Origin: Lutibacter sp. HS1-25
GTDB taxonomy: Bacteria; Bacteroidota; Bacteroidia; Flavobacteriales; Flavobacteriaceae
Length of the DNA stretch: 64,000 nt
Assembly: GCF_004121075.1 (NCBI RefSeq)
Contig: NZ_RHLN01000012.1
Span: 1 to 64,000, forward strand
Direction: 5' to 3'
The position numbers and the translations under genes were made by a program. Below the pieces are notes generated by a model, which was not told the origin of the DNA, did no database searches, and saw only the letters and a program-made list of their open reading frames with translations. This document shows positions 1 through 9,100 of the stretch, piece after piece (within the stretch, counting starts at the first letter, position 1; every line of letters begins with the position of its first letter).

Positions 1-1197
1 AAAATCATTCTTTTTTAAGGCGTGTGTATTTTTTAAGAAACCATCTGTTTTATCACTGTTTGATAAATCGGCTGAAGAAACAATCATATTCTCCACATTT
101 TGTGCTAAATAACCCAACACATTTGCTGAAGCTGCTCTGGTTGCCAATCCTGGTTTATTAACAATAGATTCAAAATTTAACGCTGGTAATTTTCCTGCTA
201 AAAAGCCATCTAACTTTTCTGCTAGTTCAGGATTGTCACTTCTCCATTTGCTTATTTCAGCTTTTTTTGCTGCTGCAGCTGCTTTTTTATTTTCTAAAAG
301 GGTTGCGTAAAACGCTTCAACATCGGCATATTTTGCAAAAGGATCGTTTACATCAGCACCTAAGTTTTTTAGGGTAGCATTAAAATCGGCTCCTGTATGT
401 CCAATTGGCTGTCCGTGTAGTTCACAATGTCCTTCCCAATTAGCACCTGTTTCAGTAACACAACCTTTACCCATAATGGTTTTACCAATTATTAAGGTTG
501 GTTTTTCTTGCTCATTATTAGCATCTTTTAAGGCTTTTCTAATCTCATCGTGGTTATGACCATCAATAGTTACTACTTTCCAACCCCAAGCTTCGTATTT
601 TTTTGCAGTGTCTTCTGATGTTACTTCATCAGTCATTGTAGATAATTGCACATCATTTGCATCATAGAACATAATAAAATTGTTCAATCCTAAATGTCCT
701 GCTATTCTTCCTGCTCCTTGTGAAATTTCTTCCTGAACGCCTCCATCTGAAATAAATCCGTAAATTTTATGATTCATCCAATAACCAAAACGTTCTGCTA
801 AAAATTTAGCTGCAATGGCTGCTCCAACACCCATTGTATGTCCTTGTCCTAATGGTCCTGATGTATTTTCAATTCCTCTTAAAACATCAACTTCTGGATG
901 ACCTGGAGTTACAGAACCCCATTGTCTGAAGTTTTTGATATCTTCTTTTTTATAATTACCCAATAAATAATATTGTGCATATAATAGGGTTGATAAATGT
1001 CCTGCATCCATAAAGAAACGGTCTCTAAATGGCCAAGACATATCACTTGGATCAAAGTTTAAAAATTCTGAATATAAAATATGCATAAAATCGGCGCCTC
1101 CCATTGGTCCTCCTGGATGTCCTGAATTTGCCTGCTCAACCATTGAAATGGCCAAAGCTCTTATATTGTCTGCTGATCTTAAATTTATGTTACTCAT
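1..1197 (-). CDS. tkt: Transketolase, N-terminal part (cut by window edge)
   Basis: An open frame runs without a stop from the ATG at 1195-1197 to the window edge, giving 399 residues of an enzyme usually about 660-690 long. Motifs of the thiamine-diphosphate domain are visible: GHPGGPMG near residue 26, a GHLSTLLY stretch, GPLGQG, and DGHNHDEI. Transketolase moves two-carbon units between sugar phosphates in the cytoplasmic pentose phosphate pathway. It starts 12 bases after the stop of the GH27 gene and so probably closes a glycosidase-symporter-GH27-transketolase operon. Its place there suggests that pentose, or sugar routed through xylulose-5-phosphate, comes from the substrate of this locus. 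The product is secure; the specialised role is inference. Confidence 0.95.
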   Translation of the reverse strand, partial: MSNINLRSADNIRALAISMVEQANSGHPGGPMGGADFMHILYSEFLNFDPSDMSWPFRDRFFMDAGHLSTLLYAQYYLLGNYKKEDIKNFRQWGSVTPGHPEVDVLRGIENTSGPLGQGHTMGVGAAIAAKFLAERFGYWMNHKIYGFISDGGVQEEISQGAGRIAGHLGLNNFIMFYDANDVQLSTMTDEVTSEDTAKKYEAWGWKVVTIDGHNHDEIRKALKDANNEQEKPTLIIGKTIMGKGCVTETGANWEGHCELHGQPIGHTGADFNATLKNLGADVNDPFAKYADVEAFYATLLENKKAAAAAKKAEISKWRSDNPELAEKLDGFLAGKLPALNFESIVNKPGLATRAASANVLGYLAQNVENMIVSSADLSNSDKTDGFLKNTHALKKNDF

Positions 1198-1209
1198 TTT
1201 AACGCTGTC

Positions 1210-2532
1210 TTATCTTTTTATTAAATACATTTTAGCTCCGTGTGGTGCTACTTTTGCTGAAAAACTATCAGAAATATTGAACAAGTCTTCTTTTTTCCAC
1301 ACATCTCTCAATGATTGAATTCCTGACAGTTGTACTTCTGAAAAATTGAAAGTAATTTCTCTTTCATCATCTGAAACATTAAACAAGGCTACATAAATTC
1401 CCTTTTCATTTTCAGCTACCCATATTTTTTCGTTAGAATCACCTCTTAACAATCTATTATTCCAGCTATGTTGATTTACTTCTAAAACCTCTTCATTACT
1501 AATTAAACCAATTGTAAACTCGCTTGTTTTAGGTAAATTTCCTCCAAACATTAATGGCGAACGGAACATAGACCACAAAGTCATTACTGTTATTTGCTCA
1601 TCATTTGTGAAGTTTGAAACACGATTTATTCCGCCTGATTCACCTCTTGGCAAATCGCCTAATGGTAACATATCTGCATCTGGCCAATGACCTTCTGTTA
1701 CAAAAGGTGCCCATATTTCACATCGATCCATTTGAGCCTTTAACGAACCCCATTCATCCCAAAAATCTGCAGAAATACGCCATAGATTAGCGTGATTTCT
1801 CAAATGATTGATAATTGTGGTTTCAGGACCTCCTGGAGAAATACTAAATACAATTTCTCTTCCTGAATTGTTAATAGCCTTCGCCATTCCTTCAATATCA
1901 TCAATTCTGTAAGGAGAACCTTCCCCTGTTGGAGAACCACTACTTCTATGAACTTCAGACCAAGCATTTACATCATCGGCTTTGATATAATCTACCCCCC
2001 ATTGCGCATATAATTCAAATATAGAATCGTAATAGTTTTGTGCTTCTGGCTTTGAAAAATCCAATGTTCTTAAACTATTAAACCAAGGACAACGCTCTCT
2101 GTTGTAAGCTATTTGATCTGCAGTGACATTTGTTCCTTTTACTTTGGTTTTTTGTTGAACTGCTTGTACAGGAATACCACGCATAATATGAATTCCTAGC
2201 TTTAACCCTAAACTATGAATATAATCGGCCAGAGGTTTAAACCCTGCTCCGTTTACCGATGAAGGGAAGCGAATTGGATCAGGTATTAACCTTCCGTATT
2301 CATCAATTAATTGAGGAATATTTTCTGTTTTATAATTATGATTGTCAATCTCTGGTCCGTACCATCCTAAATCAACTACTACATATTCCCACCCATATTG
2401 CTTTAAGTTTTTTGCAATAAATTCGGCATTATCTTTTACTTCTTGTTCTGTTACATTGGTACCAAAACAATCCCAACTATTCCACCCCATTGGTGGTTTT
2501 AAAGCTCTTTTTGAGATTTTATTATTATTCAT
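1210..2532 (-). CDS. Glycoside hydrolase family 27 (alpha-galactosidase or beta-L-arabinopyranosidase)
   Basis: The 440-residue protein has the GH27 (beta/alpha)8 layout: PPMGWNSWDCFG at 13-24, the predicted nucleophile D186 in KADD, the predicted acid/base D256 in WRISADFWD, and the subfamily signature GHWPDADMLPLG followed by LWSMFRSPLMFGG. A small beta domain follows. There is no signal peptide, so it is probably cytoplasmic and works on sugars brought in by the neighbouring symporter. At 54-55 the usual DD pair of alpha-galactosidases is D-L. In characterised beta-L-arabinopyranosidases of this family an Asp in this pocket is replaced and specificity shifts to arabinose. The specificity is therefore open; the family is clear. 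It lies 13 bases behind the symporter gene. Confidence 0.93.
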   Translation of the reverse strand: MNNNKISKRALKPPMGWNSWDCFGTNVTEQEVKDNAEFIAKNLKQYGWEYVVVDLGWYGPEIDNHNYKTENIPQLIDEYGRLIPDPIRFPSSVNGAGFKPLADYIHSLGLKLGIHIMRGIPVQAVQQKTKVKGTNVTADQIAYNRERCPWFNSLRTLDFSKPEAQNYYDSIFELYAQWGVDYIKADDVNAWSEVHRSSGSPTGEGSPYRIDDIEGMAKAINNSGREIVFSISPGGPETTIINHLRNHANLWRISADFWDEWGSLKAQMDRCEIWAPFVTEGHWPDADMLPLGDLPRGESGGINRVSNFTNDEQITVMTLWSMFRSPLMFGGNLPKTSEFTIGLISNEEVLEVNQHSWNNRLLRGDSNEKIWVAENEKGIYVALFNVSDDEREITFNFSEVQLSGIQSLRDVWKKEDLFNISDSFSAKVAPHGAKMYLIKR

Positions 2533-2545
2533 TTTATTTTACTTT

Positions 2546-4303
2546 TTATAATATCACTGAAAACGTAACTATAATTCCTACTAACATCAACACACATAAT
2601 AGCCACCACAAGAAAATACTGTTATACCACTTTGTTCCTAATCCTTCTTTAAGTGCTTCACCATTGATATTAAAAACCAAATCATCACTAACTTGGTAAC
2701 CCGTAGGTTTTTTAGTTATTAATGTTGAACCTATACAAAGTATCATTGAAAACACCCAAGTTATTAACCCTTGATTTGCAAATGGCTTAATTATATTGGC
2801 GATTGTTGAAGTTGAATCCTGCAATGGACCAAATTCTAAATACTTTAACAAACCGGCCATTGCAAAACCACCAATAATAGTAACTAAAGCATCCTTTCCT
2901 CCAACTCTTTTCCAAATCATACCTAATAAAAACAATGCAGAAAATGGTGGTGCTATAAATGTATACAGTGCTTGAATAAGTACAAATAGATTTACCTTTG
3001 TTACTGTTGATAATATAATAGCAAACAATACTGATGTGCCTAAAAATATGATTCCTGAAACTTTACCTACATTAATATAATGGCCTTCGCTTTCGCTCTT
3101 TTTATAAACATCTCTATACAAATCAATAGTAAACATTGTTGAAGTTGAGTTTAACACAGAACTAACGGTAGACTGTATGGCTCCAAAAAGAGCTGCCAAT
3201 AAAATACCTTTCATAAAAGTTGGCACTAAAATATTGACCATTACAATATATGTTTTGTTGGCTTGTTCACTTTGAAAACTCCAATCACTTGAACTTAAAA
3301 ACTCAGGTTTCATAGCAAAAAATATCAATCCTGGAATTACCACAATAACCGGTAATAACAACTTTAAAAAACTTGCAAACATCATCCCAGCACGTGCATG
3401 GTACATGTCTTTTGCTGCAAATATTTTCTGAACCATTGTTTGATTGATAACTGTATACCAAAGTCCTATATAAAAGAAACTAAACACCCAATGTGTCCAA
3501 GGGTTTGTATCGTGATTTAAAGGCTGAATAACCGATAATCTATTATAGTTATCTCCAACATTTGAACCTTTTAAAATATTTGTCACATTGATATCAATCC
3601 AATCTTTTGCCCAGGCAATACCTCCAGTATTTACATCAATCATTTTTGAAAATCCTGAAAAAATCCCTTCACCTTCACCTAAATAAACCAATCCTAAAAA
3701 CGTAACTGTTAAACCTCCAAACACCATTATTAAAATGGTTAACACATCCATAAATGCAACCGATTTTAATCCACCCCATACAGCCCAACCACCAGTAGTA
3801 ATACCTATAATAATACATGCGTTAATTGGAGAAAGGTTAAAAAACTCGATTAAGATTAAGCTACCTCCATAAATTACAGGTCCCATAAAAGCAAAAACAT
3901 TTGCTAAGATTGAAACCAACGCAAAAATTAATCTTGTTTTTTTATTGAATCTTTTTTCTAAATATTCTGGAGTAGTATAAACTTTAGAAGTTAATAAGTA
4001 TGGTATAAAAAGCCATATCAAAAACGTGAAGGCAATTACAGTACTCCACTCACCTGTGGCTACACTAATTCCGTAAATAACTGCAGCTCCAATTAATCCA
4101 ATAAAATGTTCTGTACTTATATTAGCAGCTATATATGAACTACCAACAACGTACCAAGGTAAGGTTCTACCTGCTAAAAAATAATCAGAAGAACTATCAT
4201 TCTTTTTACGACCAAACCACCAGCCTATAAAACTTAAGACAGCAAAATATCCGAAAAAAGCAAAATAATCCCAAAAACCAAGTACAAAAATGCTATTCTC
4301 CAT
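2546..4303 (-). CDS. Sodium/solute symporter, SSS (SLC5) family sugar transporter
   Basis: This is a 585-residue inner-membrane protein with about 14 hydrophobic segments. The family hallmark DYFLAGRTLPWYVVG lies near residues 40-54, followed by SSYIAANISTEHFIG. Members couple Na+ entry to uptake of sugars such as glucose, galactose or xylose, and the SGLT-like pattern here (TPEYLEKRFNKKTR, GGLKSVAFMDV) fits a sugar substrate. The gene starts 2 bases after the stop of the beta-helix glycosidase and ends 13 bases before GH27, so the three are almost certainly co-transcribed. No SusC/SusD pair is present in this cluster inside the window, so outer-membrane entry must use another route. Confidence 0.93.
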   Translation of the reverse strand: MENSIFVLGFWDYFAFFGYFAVLSFIGWWFGRKKNDSSSDYFLAGRTLPWYVVGSSYIAANISTEHFIGLIGAAVIYGISVATGEWSTVIAFTFLIWLFIPYLLTSKVYTTPEYLEKRFNKKTRLIFALVSILANVFAFMGPVIYGGSLILIEFFNLSPINACIIIGITTGGWAVWGGLKSVAFMDVLTILIMVFGGLTVTFLGLVYLGEGEGIFSGFSKMIDVNTGGIAWAKDWIDINVTNILKGSNVGDNYNRLSVIQPLNHDTNPWTHWVFSFFYIGLWYTVINQTMVQKIFAAKDMYHARAGMMFASFLKLLLPVIVVIPGLIFFAMKPEFLSSSDWSFQSEQANKTYIVMVNILVPTFMKGILLAALFGAIQSTVSSVLNSTSTMFTIDLYRDVYKKSESEGHYINVGKVSGIIFLGTSVLFAIILSTVTKVNLFVLIQALYTFIAPPFSALFLLGMIWKRVGGKDALVTIIGGFAMAGLLKYLEFGPLQDSTSTIANIIKPFANQGLITWVFSMILCIGSTLITKKPTGYQVSDDLVFNINGEALKEGLGTKWYNSIFLWWLLCVLMLVGIIVTFSVIL

Positions 4304-4305
4304 AA

Positions 4306-5838
4306 TTATTTAATAATTTCAATATTAGTAACGAAGGTATTTGTATCAACATTAAGCTGATCAAAATCTGTTACAACCCCTTCATTTGTTTGTATATTTT
4401 TTAATTTGATTCCATCAATATTACTAGCAGTACTTTCACCTATTAATTGTTTTCCTATTTCAGCAAAACTTGCATTTATAGTAATATTTTCTAATAATAC
4501 ATTTCTTAATTTTCCACCACCGGCTCCTTGATAATTAGATTCTCCAATTTCTACATCAAATAAGTTTCCGTGATTTAATTGTACGTTTTTGAAAGTTAAA
4601 TTGTAAATATCTGCGCTTCCTCCGTGGCGAGCAGCAATAAAAGCTTTGTTAGTTCCTGTTAAACTCACTACGTTCTCTACCCAAATATCTTTTGCAAAAC
4701 CAGCGCCATTCCAAGTAAGCATAATGTCTCCGCCATTATTATCTAAACCCCAAAAAACCATATTTTTGATTCTTATATTTGACACAGAAACTCCAGTTAA
4801 TTCATCACTTCCGTCCCATTGTATTTCATCACTACCATTTTCTTTATCATACAAACCGGTAATACATATGCGATCATCATTGCTAGCAATAAAAGTATCT
4901 TCAAGCAACACACCCGAACTGTATGTATGTACGCCATCATTATTATGTTCACCAAAACCGCAAAGTTTTAAATTTCGCATAACAATATCTTTACAGTTTG
5001 CAACCTCCACCTGGTAACTAGGACTACTTCCTATAGCAATACCGTCTATTACAACATCTTGAGAATCAATAAAAACAATACCTAACCAATCTGCATCCCA
5101 TTCTTGCTCTCTTGCATTTTCGTCTTCTGAAGATTCCTCAGCATGTGGAACAAAAGATTGAGAAATAAACCCTCTACCTATAAGTTTAACGTTTTTCTTA
5201 TTTTTAGCTTTAATTGTAGCTTCTAAAATGGCACCACCAGCAACATAAACTGTATGAATTCCATTTACATATGGGTCCCAAGCCTGACCATATTGATGAA
5301 TCCCTGGTTCGAGAAACAATACACCTTTATCGTCTTTTGAAGGAATTAACATTTCTGGCAATTCTACACTAATTATAAAAGAATGCTCTTTGCCATTAAT
5401 TGTAGCGCTAACAACAAATTTTTCAGGTTGATTAATTGTGAGTGTTAAAGTTTGGTTTTCTTCATTTACAACGACACCTTCTCTAAAAGGTAACACTTTC
5501 CAGTTTGAAGCATTTTCTAATAAACATTTTACCTCTAGGGTAACACTTTCATTTGTTGAAAAATTTACATACGAAACACCATCATACGAAACACTTTTTA
5601 ACTGTTTTACATGTTCATGTTCATCTTTTATTTCTCGGGTATGGTAAACAAAGGCATCTTTATTGTTTACTTTTAAATCAAATATTGTTGATTCAGACAT
5701 ACCATGAATTTTGTCTATGTCTTTTACTGGTGGATACAGTACAACTGTATCTTGAGAAACTACTTCTTTTGATGTATCATTTTTACATCCAACAACTAAC
5801 AATAGTCCTACCAATAATGTTATAATTATTTTTTTCAT
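4306..5838 (-). CDS. Right-handed beta-helix glycoside hydrolase, lipoprotein (GH28/GH49/GH110-like)
   Basis: The N-terminus is a lipoprotein signal with lipobox VVGC (Cys about 18), so the enzyme is probably membrane-anchored in the periplasm or at the surface. An N-terminal beta-sandwich-like part is followed by a parallel beta-helix with repeated short strands (VKLIGRG, VVIDGIAIG, IVMRNLKLCG). Three acidic residues fall where polygalacturonase-type enzymes have their catalytic triad: the Asp of NNDGVH near residue 300 and the DD of SNDDR near 321-322, about 21 apart; an RHGG follows near 403. This spacing is shared by GH28, GH49 and GH110, so the substrate cannot be fixed. It is first in the operon with symporter, GH27 and tkt. 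Upstream repeats suggest control by the adjacent hybrid regulator. Confidence 0.8.
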   Translation of the reverse strand: MKKIIITLLVGLLLVVGCKNDTSKEVVSQDTVVLYPPVKDIDKIHGMSESTIFDLKVNNKDAFVYHTREIKDEHEHVKQLKSVSYDGVSYVNFSTNESVTLEVKCLLENASNWKVLPFREGVVVNEENQTLTLTINQPEKFVVSATINGKEHSFIISVELPEMLIPSKDDKGVLFLEPGIHQYGQAWDPYVNGIHTVYVAGGAILEATIKAKNKKNVKLIGRGFISQSFVPHAEESSEDENAREQEWDADWLGIVFIDSQDVVIDGIAIGSSPSYQVEVANCKDIVMRNLKLCGFGEHNNDGVHTYSSGVLLEDTFIASNDDRICITGLYDKENGSDEIQWDGSDELTGVSVSNIRIKNMVFWGLDNNGGDIMLTWNGAGFAKDIWVENVVSLTGTNKAFIAARHGGSADIYNLTFKNVQLNHGNLFDVEIGESNYQGAGGGKLRNVLLENITINASFAEIGKQLIGESTASNIDGIKLKNIQTNEGVVTDFDQLNVDTNTFVTNIEIIK

Positions 5839-5910
5839 TTTACTATATTTAAAACCTTTAATTTCGATGCATTTACTTGCTCTATCATTCTTTTATTTTT
5901 AATAATAGTT

Positions 5911-5918
5911 CAAATTTA
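5911..5918 (-). promoter_or_regulatory. Predicted -7 box of the beta-helix glycosidase operon
   Basis: On the minus strand this reads TAAATTTG, an exact match to the Bacteroidetes TAnnTTTG -7 element. It would place the transcript start near 5905 and give a leader of about 65 bases before the ATG at 5838. No convincing -33 TTG is spaced correctly, as expected for an activator-dependent promoter. A perfect odd palindrome, AAACGGCGTTT, lies just upstream at 5926-5936. Confidence 0.5.
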
Positions 5919-5964
5919 TTGACATAAACGGCGTTTAACGTTGCTCAAATGAAAAGACATTTTG

Positions 5965-6011
5965 CTTTTTTGTGTAATTTTTAAAAATCTTTACTTTTTT
6001 GTGCAATTTTT
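5965..6011 (-). promoter_or_regulatory. Paired 18-bp direct repeats, candidate activator site
   Basis: Two copies of an 18-base sequence (cttttttgtgYaattttt on the plus strand) lie at 5965-5982 and 5994-6011. They match at 17 of 18 positions and are offset by 29 bases. They sit about 50 bases upstream of the predicted -7 box of the glycosidase operon. The core TTTTGTGYAATTTT is matched at 13 of 14 positions upstream of the hybrid regulator gene (10514-10527) at nearly the same distance from its -7 box. The binding protein is inferred, not shown. Confidence 0.5.
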
Positions 6012-6047
6012 CTCTTAACAAAATATTGGTACTTATTTATCATAAAA

Positions 6048-6077
6048 AAAGCCTGTTAATTTTAATTAACAGGCTTT
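6048..6077 (-). terminator. Rho-independent terminator of the hybrid regulator gene
   Basis: A 14-base inverted repeat (AAAGCCTGTTAATT / AATTAACAGGCTTT) lies 46 bases after the regulator stop codon. On the minus strand it is followed by a run of T residues (plus-strand A run at 6044-6050). Confidence 0.85.
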
Positions 6078-6123
6078 AGATATTTAATTTTAATTTACTA
6101 TAAGAAGGTACTTTCGCTATAAG

Positions 6124-9100
6124 TTAATCGTTATTTTTTAAATTTTTCACAAACTCTGAAGGGGTTACACCAAACTGTTTTTTAAAACTTTTTGTAAAAT
6201 GAGATTGGCTTTGAATTCCAACCTTATCCATTACCTGAATTATATTTAAATCTGAACTAGATAAAATTTGAGCTGCCTTTTTTAAACGAATCTCTCTTAT
6301 TAGGCCACCTACCGACTCTGAAGTTACTTCTTTAATTTTTGTATAAAGTTTGGTTTTGCTAATACCTAATAAACTACACAATTTAACAACATCAAAATCT
6401 ACATCTTCTATATTTTCATCTATACAATTTATTACATCTTTTAAAAATTCATCTTCAATATCTCCTTTTACATTTTTTCGAGCTTCTTCAAAAGTATTTT
6501 CTAATGTTGTTTCTTTGAGTTGTTTTCTTGTTCTTAAAATATTTAAAATTGTTAAATGCAATACTTCCATACTAAATGGCTTAGAAATATAGACATCTGC
6601 TCCAGATTGCGCACCTTCAATTTGACTTTCTACATTGTATTTTGCTGATAATAAAATAAATGGAATTCCACGATACTTGTAATTTTCTTTTACTTTTTTA
6701 CACAAAGTTACGCCGTCCATTTCAGGCATCATTATGTCGCTAATTATAACCTGAATTTTATGTTTCTCTAAAAGTTTAAGCGCTTCAACACCATTTTCTG
6801 CTTCAATTATATTAAATTCTTCGTCAAAATGATCTTTCACAAAACTTCTTAATTCTGAATTATCTTCAACCAACAGTACTTCTGGTTTTGTAAAAGTTTC
6901 AAACAACTTTAGTTTACTGTCTGTAATTATGCTTTGCTTATCTACAAAAGGACTTAATGCACTTTTAGAAAGCTGAACAGAATTTTCTAATTTTTGTTCA
7001 CCAAAAACCTCCTTAAAATCAATGTTAGGAATTGCTAAAATAAATTTTGTACCAATATTTTCTTGGCTAAAAACATGCAAATTTATATGATGAATACCTA
7101 CCAAACTTTTGACCAACGTTAACCCTATTCCAGATCCTTGTATGTCCGATGCATTGTCTCCTTGAAAGAATCTATCAAAAATAAATTCCATCGAACGCTC
7201 ATCAATACCTTTACCGGTATCTTCTATTGTTAAGTATACGTAATCTGGTGCGTTGTAATCAGATTTAATATGATTGGAATGTGCATATCTAAAATTACTT
7301 TTTTCAGGTTTATCATTTAATCTCACTGAAATTTTACCTCCATTTGGAGTAAATTTCAAAGCATTTCCTAAAATATTAAAAATAATTTTCTCTAGTACCG
7401 ATCTATCGAATTGCAACTCTTTAATTTGTAAATTATTTTCAAAATTTAATTCTATAGATTTATTTTCAGCTGTAGCTATAAATGACTCTTGTATTTCATT
7501 AAAAAATGGAGCAATTTCATGTAACCTAGCCTTTAACTTATAAGAGTCGGAATTTACTTTTCTGTAGTCTACCAATTCATTAATTAATCTTAAAAGTCTT
7601 TTGGCATTTTTGTACATTAATTGATAATACTTTTCCTTTTTATAATCGTTACTTTCATCATTACTCATTAACTTCTCCAAAGGATTTAAAATTAAAGTTA
7701 AAGGAGTTTTAAATTCATGAGAAATATTGGTAAAGAACTGGCTTGTTAACTGAAATAATTTATCTTTTTCTTGTTCATGAATCAAAGAAACTTCATAATC
7801 ATTTTTTAATTTAAACCATCTTACAATTGCCAAATAGCCAACAATAAGAATGAGGATAAAAAATAATATATAGAAAAAAATAGCTGTATTTGTTAACCAC
7901 CAAGGTGCTAATATGGTAATTTTTAAAGTTTTCATTTCATCTGACCAAACACCATCATTGTTAGTTGCTTTTACTTTAAAAATATATTCTCCGTATGGAA
8001 GGTTTGAATAACTAGCCTTTCTATCGTTAGATTCGGCATAAATCCATTCTTCGTTATATTTAGACAATTTATATTTAAATTGAGTTCTGCTAGGATTTGC
8101 AAAATGCAGTGAAGAAAACTGTATTTGAAAATTATTTTCTAAATAATTTAAGGTAATTTCTTCAACAGAATTTATTGAAGATTTTAATATTTGATTGTCA
8201 TCATCATCACTTTTAAAAACATTTACAATTTTATTATTAACATATAAATTAGTTAAAACAACTCGTGATTTATAATTGTTAACTAATATGTTTGAGGGTA
8301 AAAAGTAATTAAGACCAGCTGTACTACCAAAATAAAAATTTCCACTTTTACCATGATAAGACGCCCCAACCTTAAAACTATTACCAACCAAACCATCTTC
8401 TTTGTCAAAATTTGTAAATTCTTCTTTTTCAATATTAAACATTGACAACCCCTTACCGCCTAACCAAAGCTCATTATTTTTACTATCGTATAAAATACTT
8501 TCAATATCTGTTGAAGGCGCTCCTTCAGCAACAGAATATTTTTTTGCCTTATAGCCTAACTCATATTTAGGACTTATAATCAATTTATCTAAACCGCCTC
8601 CCAAAGTTCCAACCCATAAGGTTGAATCGTTTTCACGAACTATTGGCCAAATCCAATTTGAACTGATACTATTTTTATAATCTACATTTCCTATATAATG
8701 TAAAATTTCTTTAATGGTTCCATCTTCATTTAAAAAAATATGGTTTAAACCATTATCTGTTCCAACAAACACTTCAGGATAATAATCATCTGCATAAACA
8801 AATGTTATTACATTTGATGACAAACCATATTTATCTCCTTCTGTTTTTTTAAAAACATGTTCAATTTTGTAATTATTTATGTTGTCATATTCAATTCTAT
8901 TCAAACCCTTTAACCATGACCCAGCCCAAATGTTTCCAAATTTATCTTTTGCTAGTGAAAAAATAATATTGTTTGAAATTGAAGGTTTACTTTTTTCATC
9001 ATCAGATATCTTTAGAAATTTATCAGACTTGTTTTCTAAAATGTTCAAACCTTCAACAGTAGCAACCCATAACCTTTCCTTGTTATCTAGTACCAAGCTT

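Noticed and set aside
4646-5017. Plus-strand open frame of 123 codons
   Set aside because: It lies entirely within the beta-helix glycosidase in another frame, has no recognisable motif and no promoter or leader.
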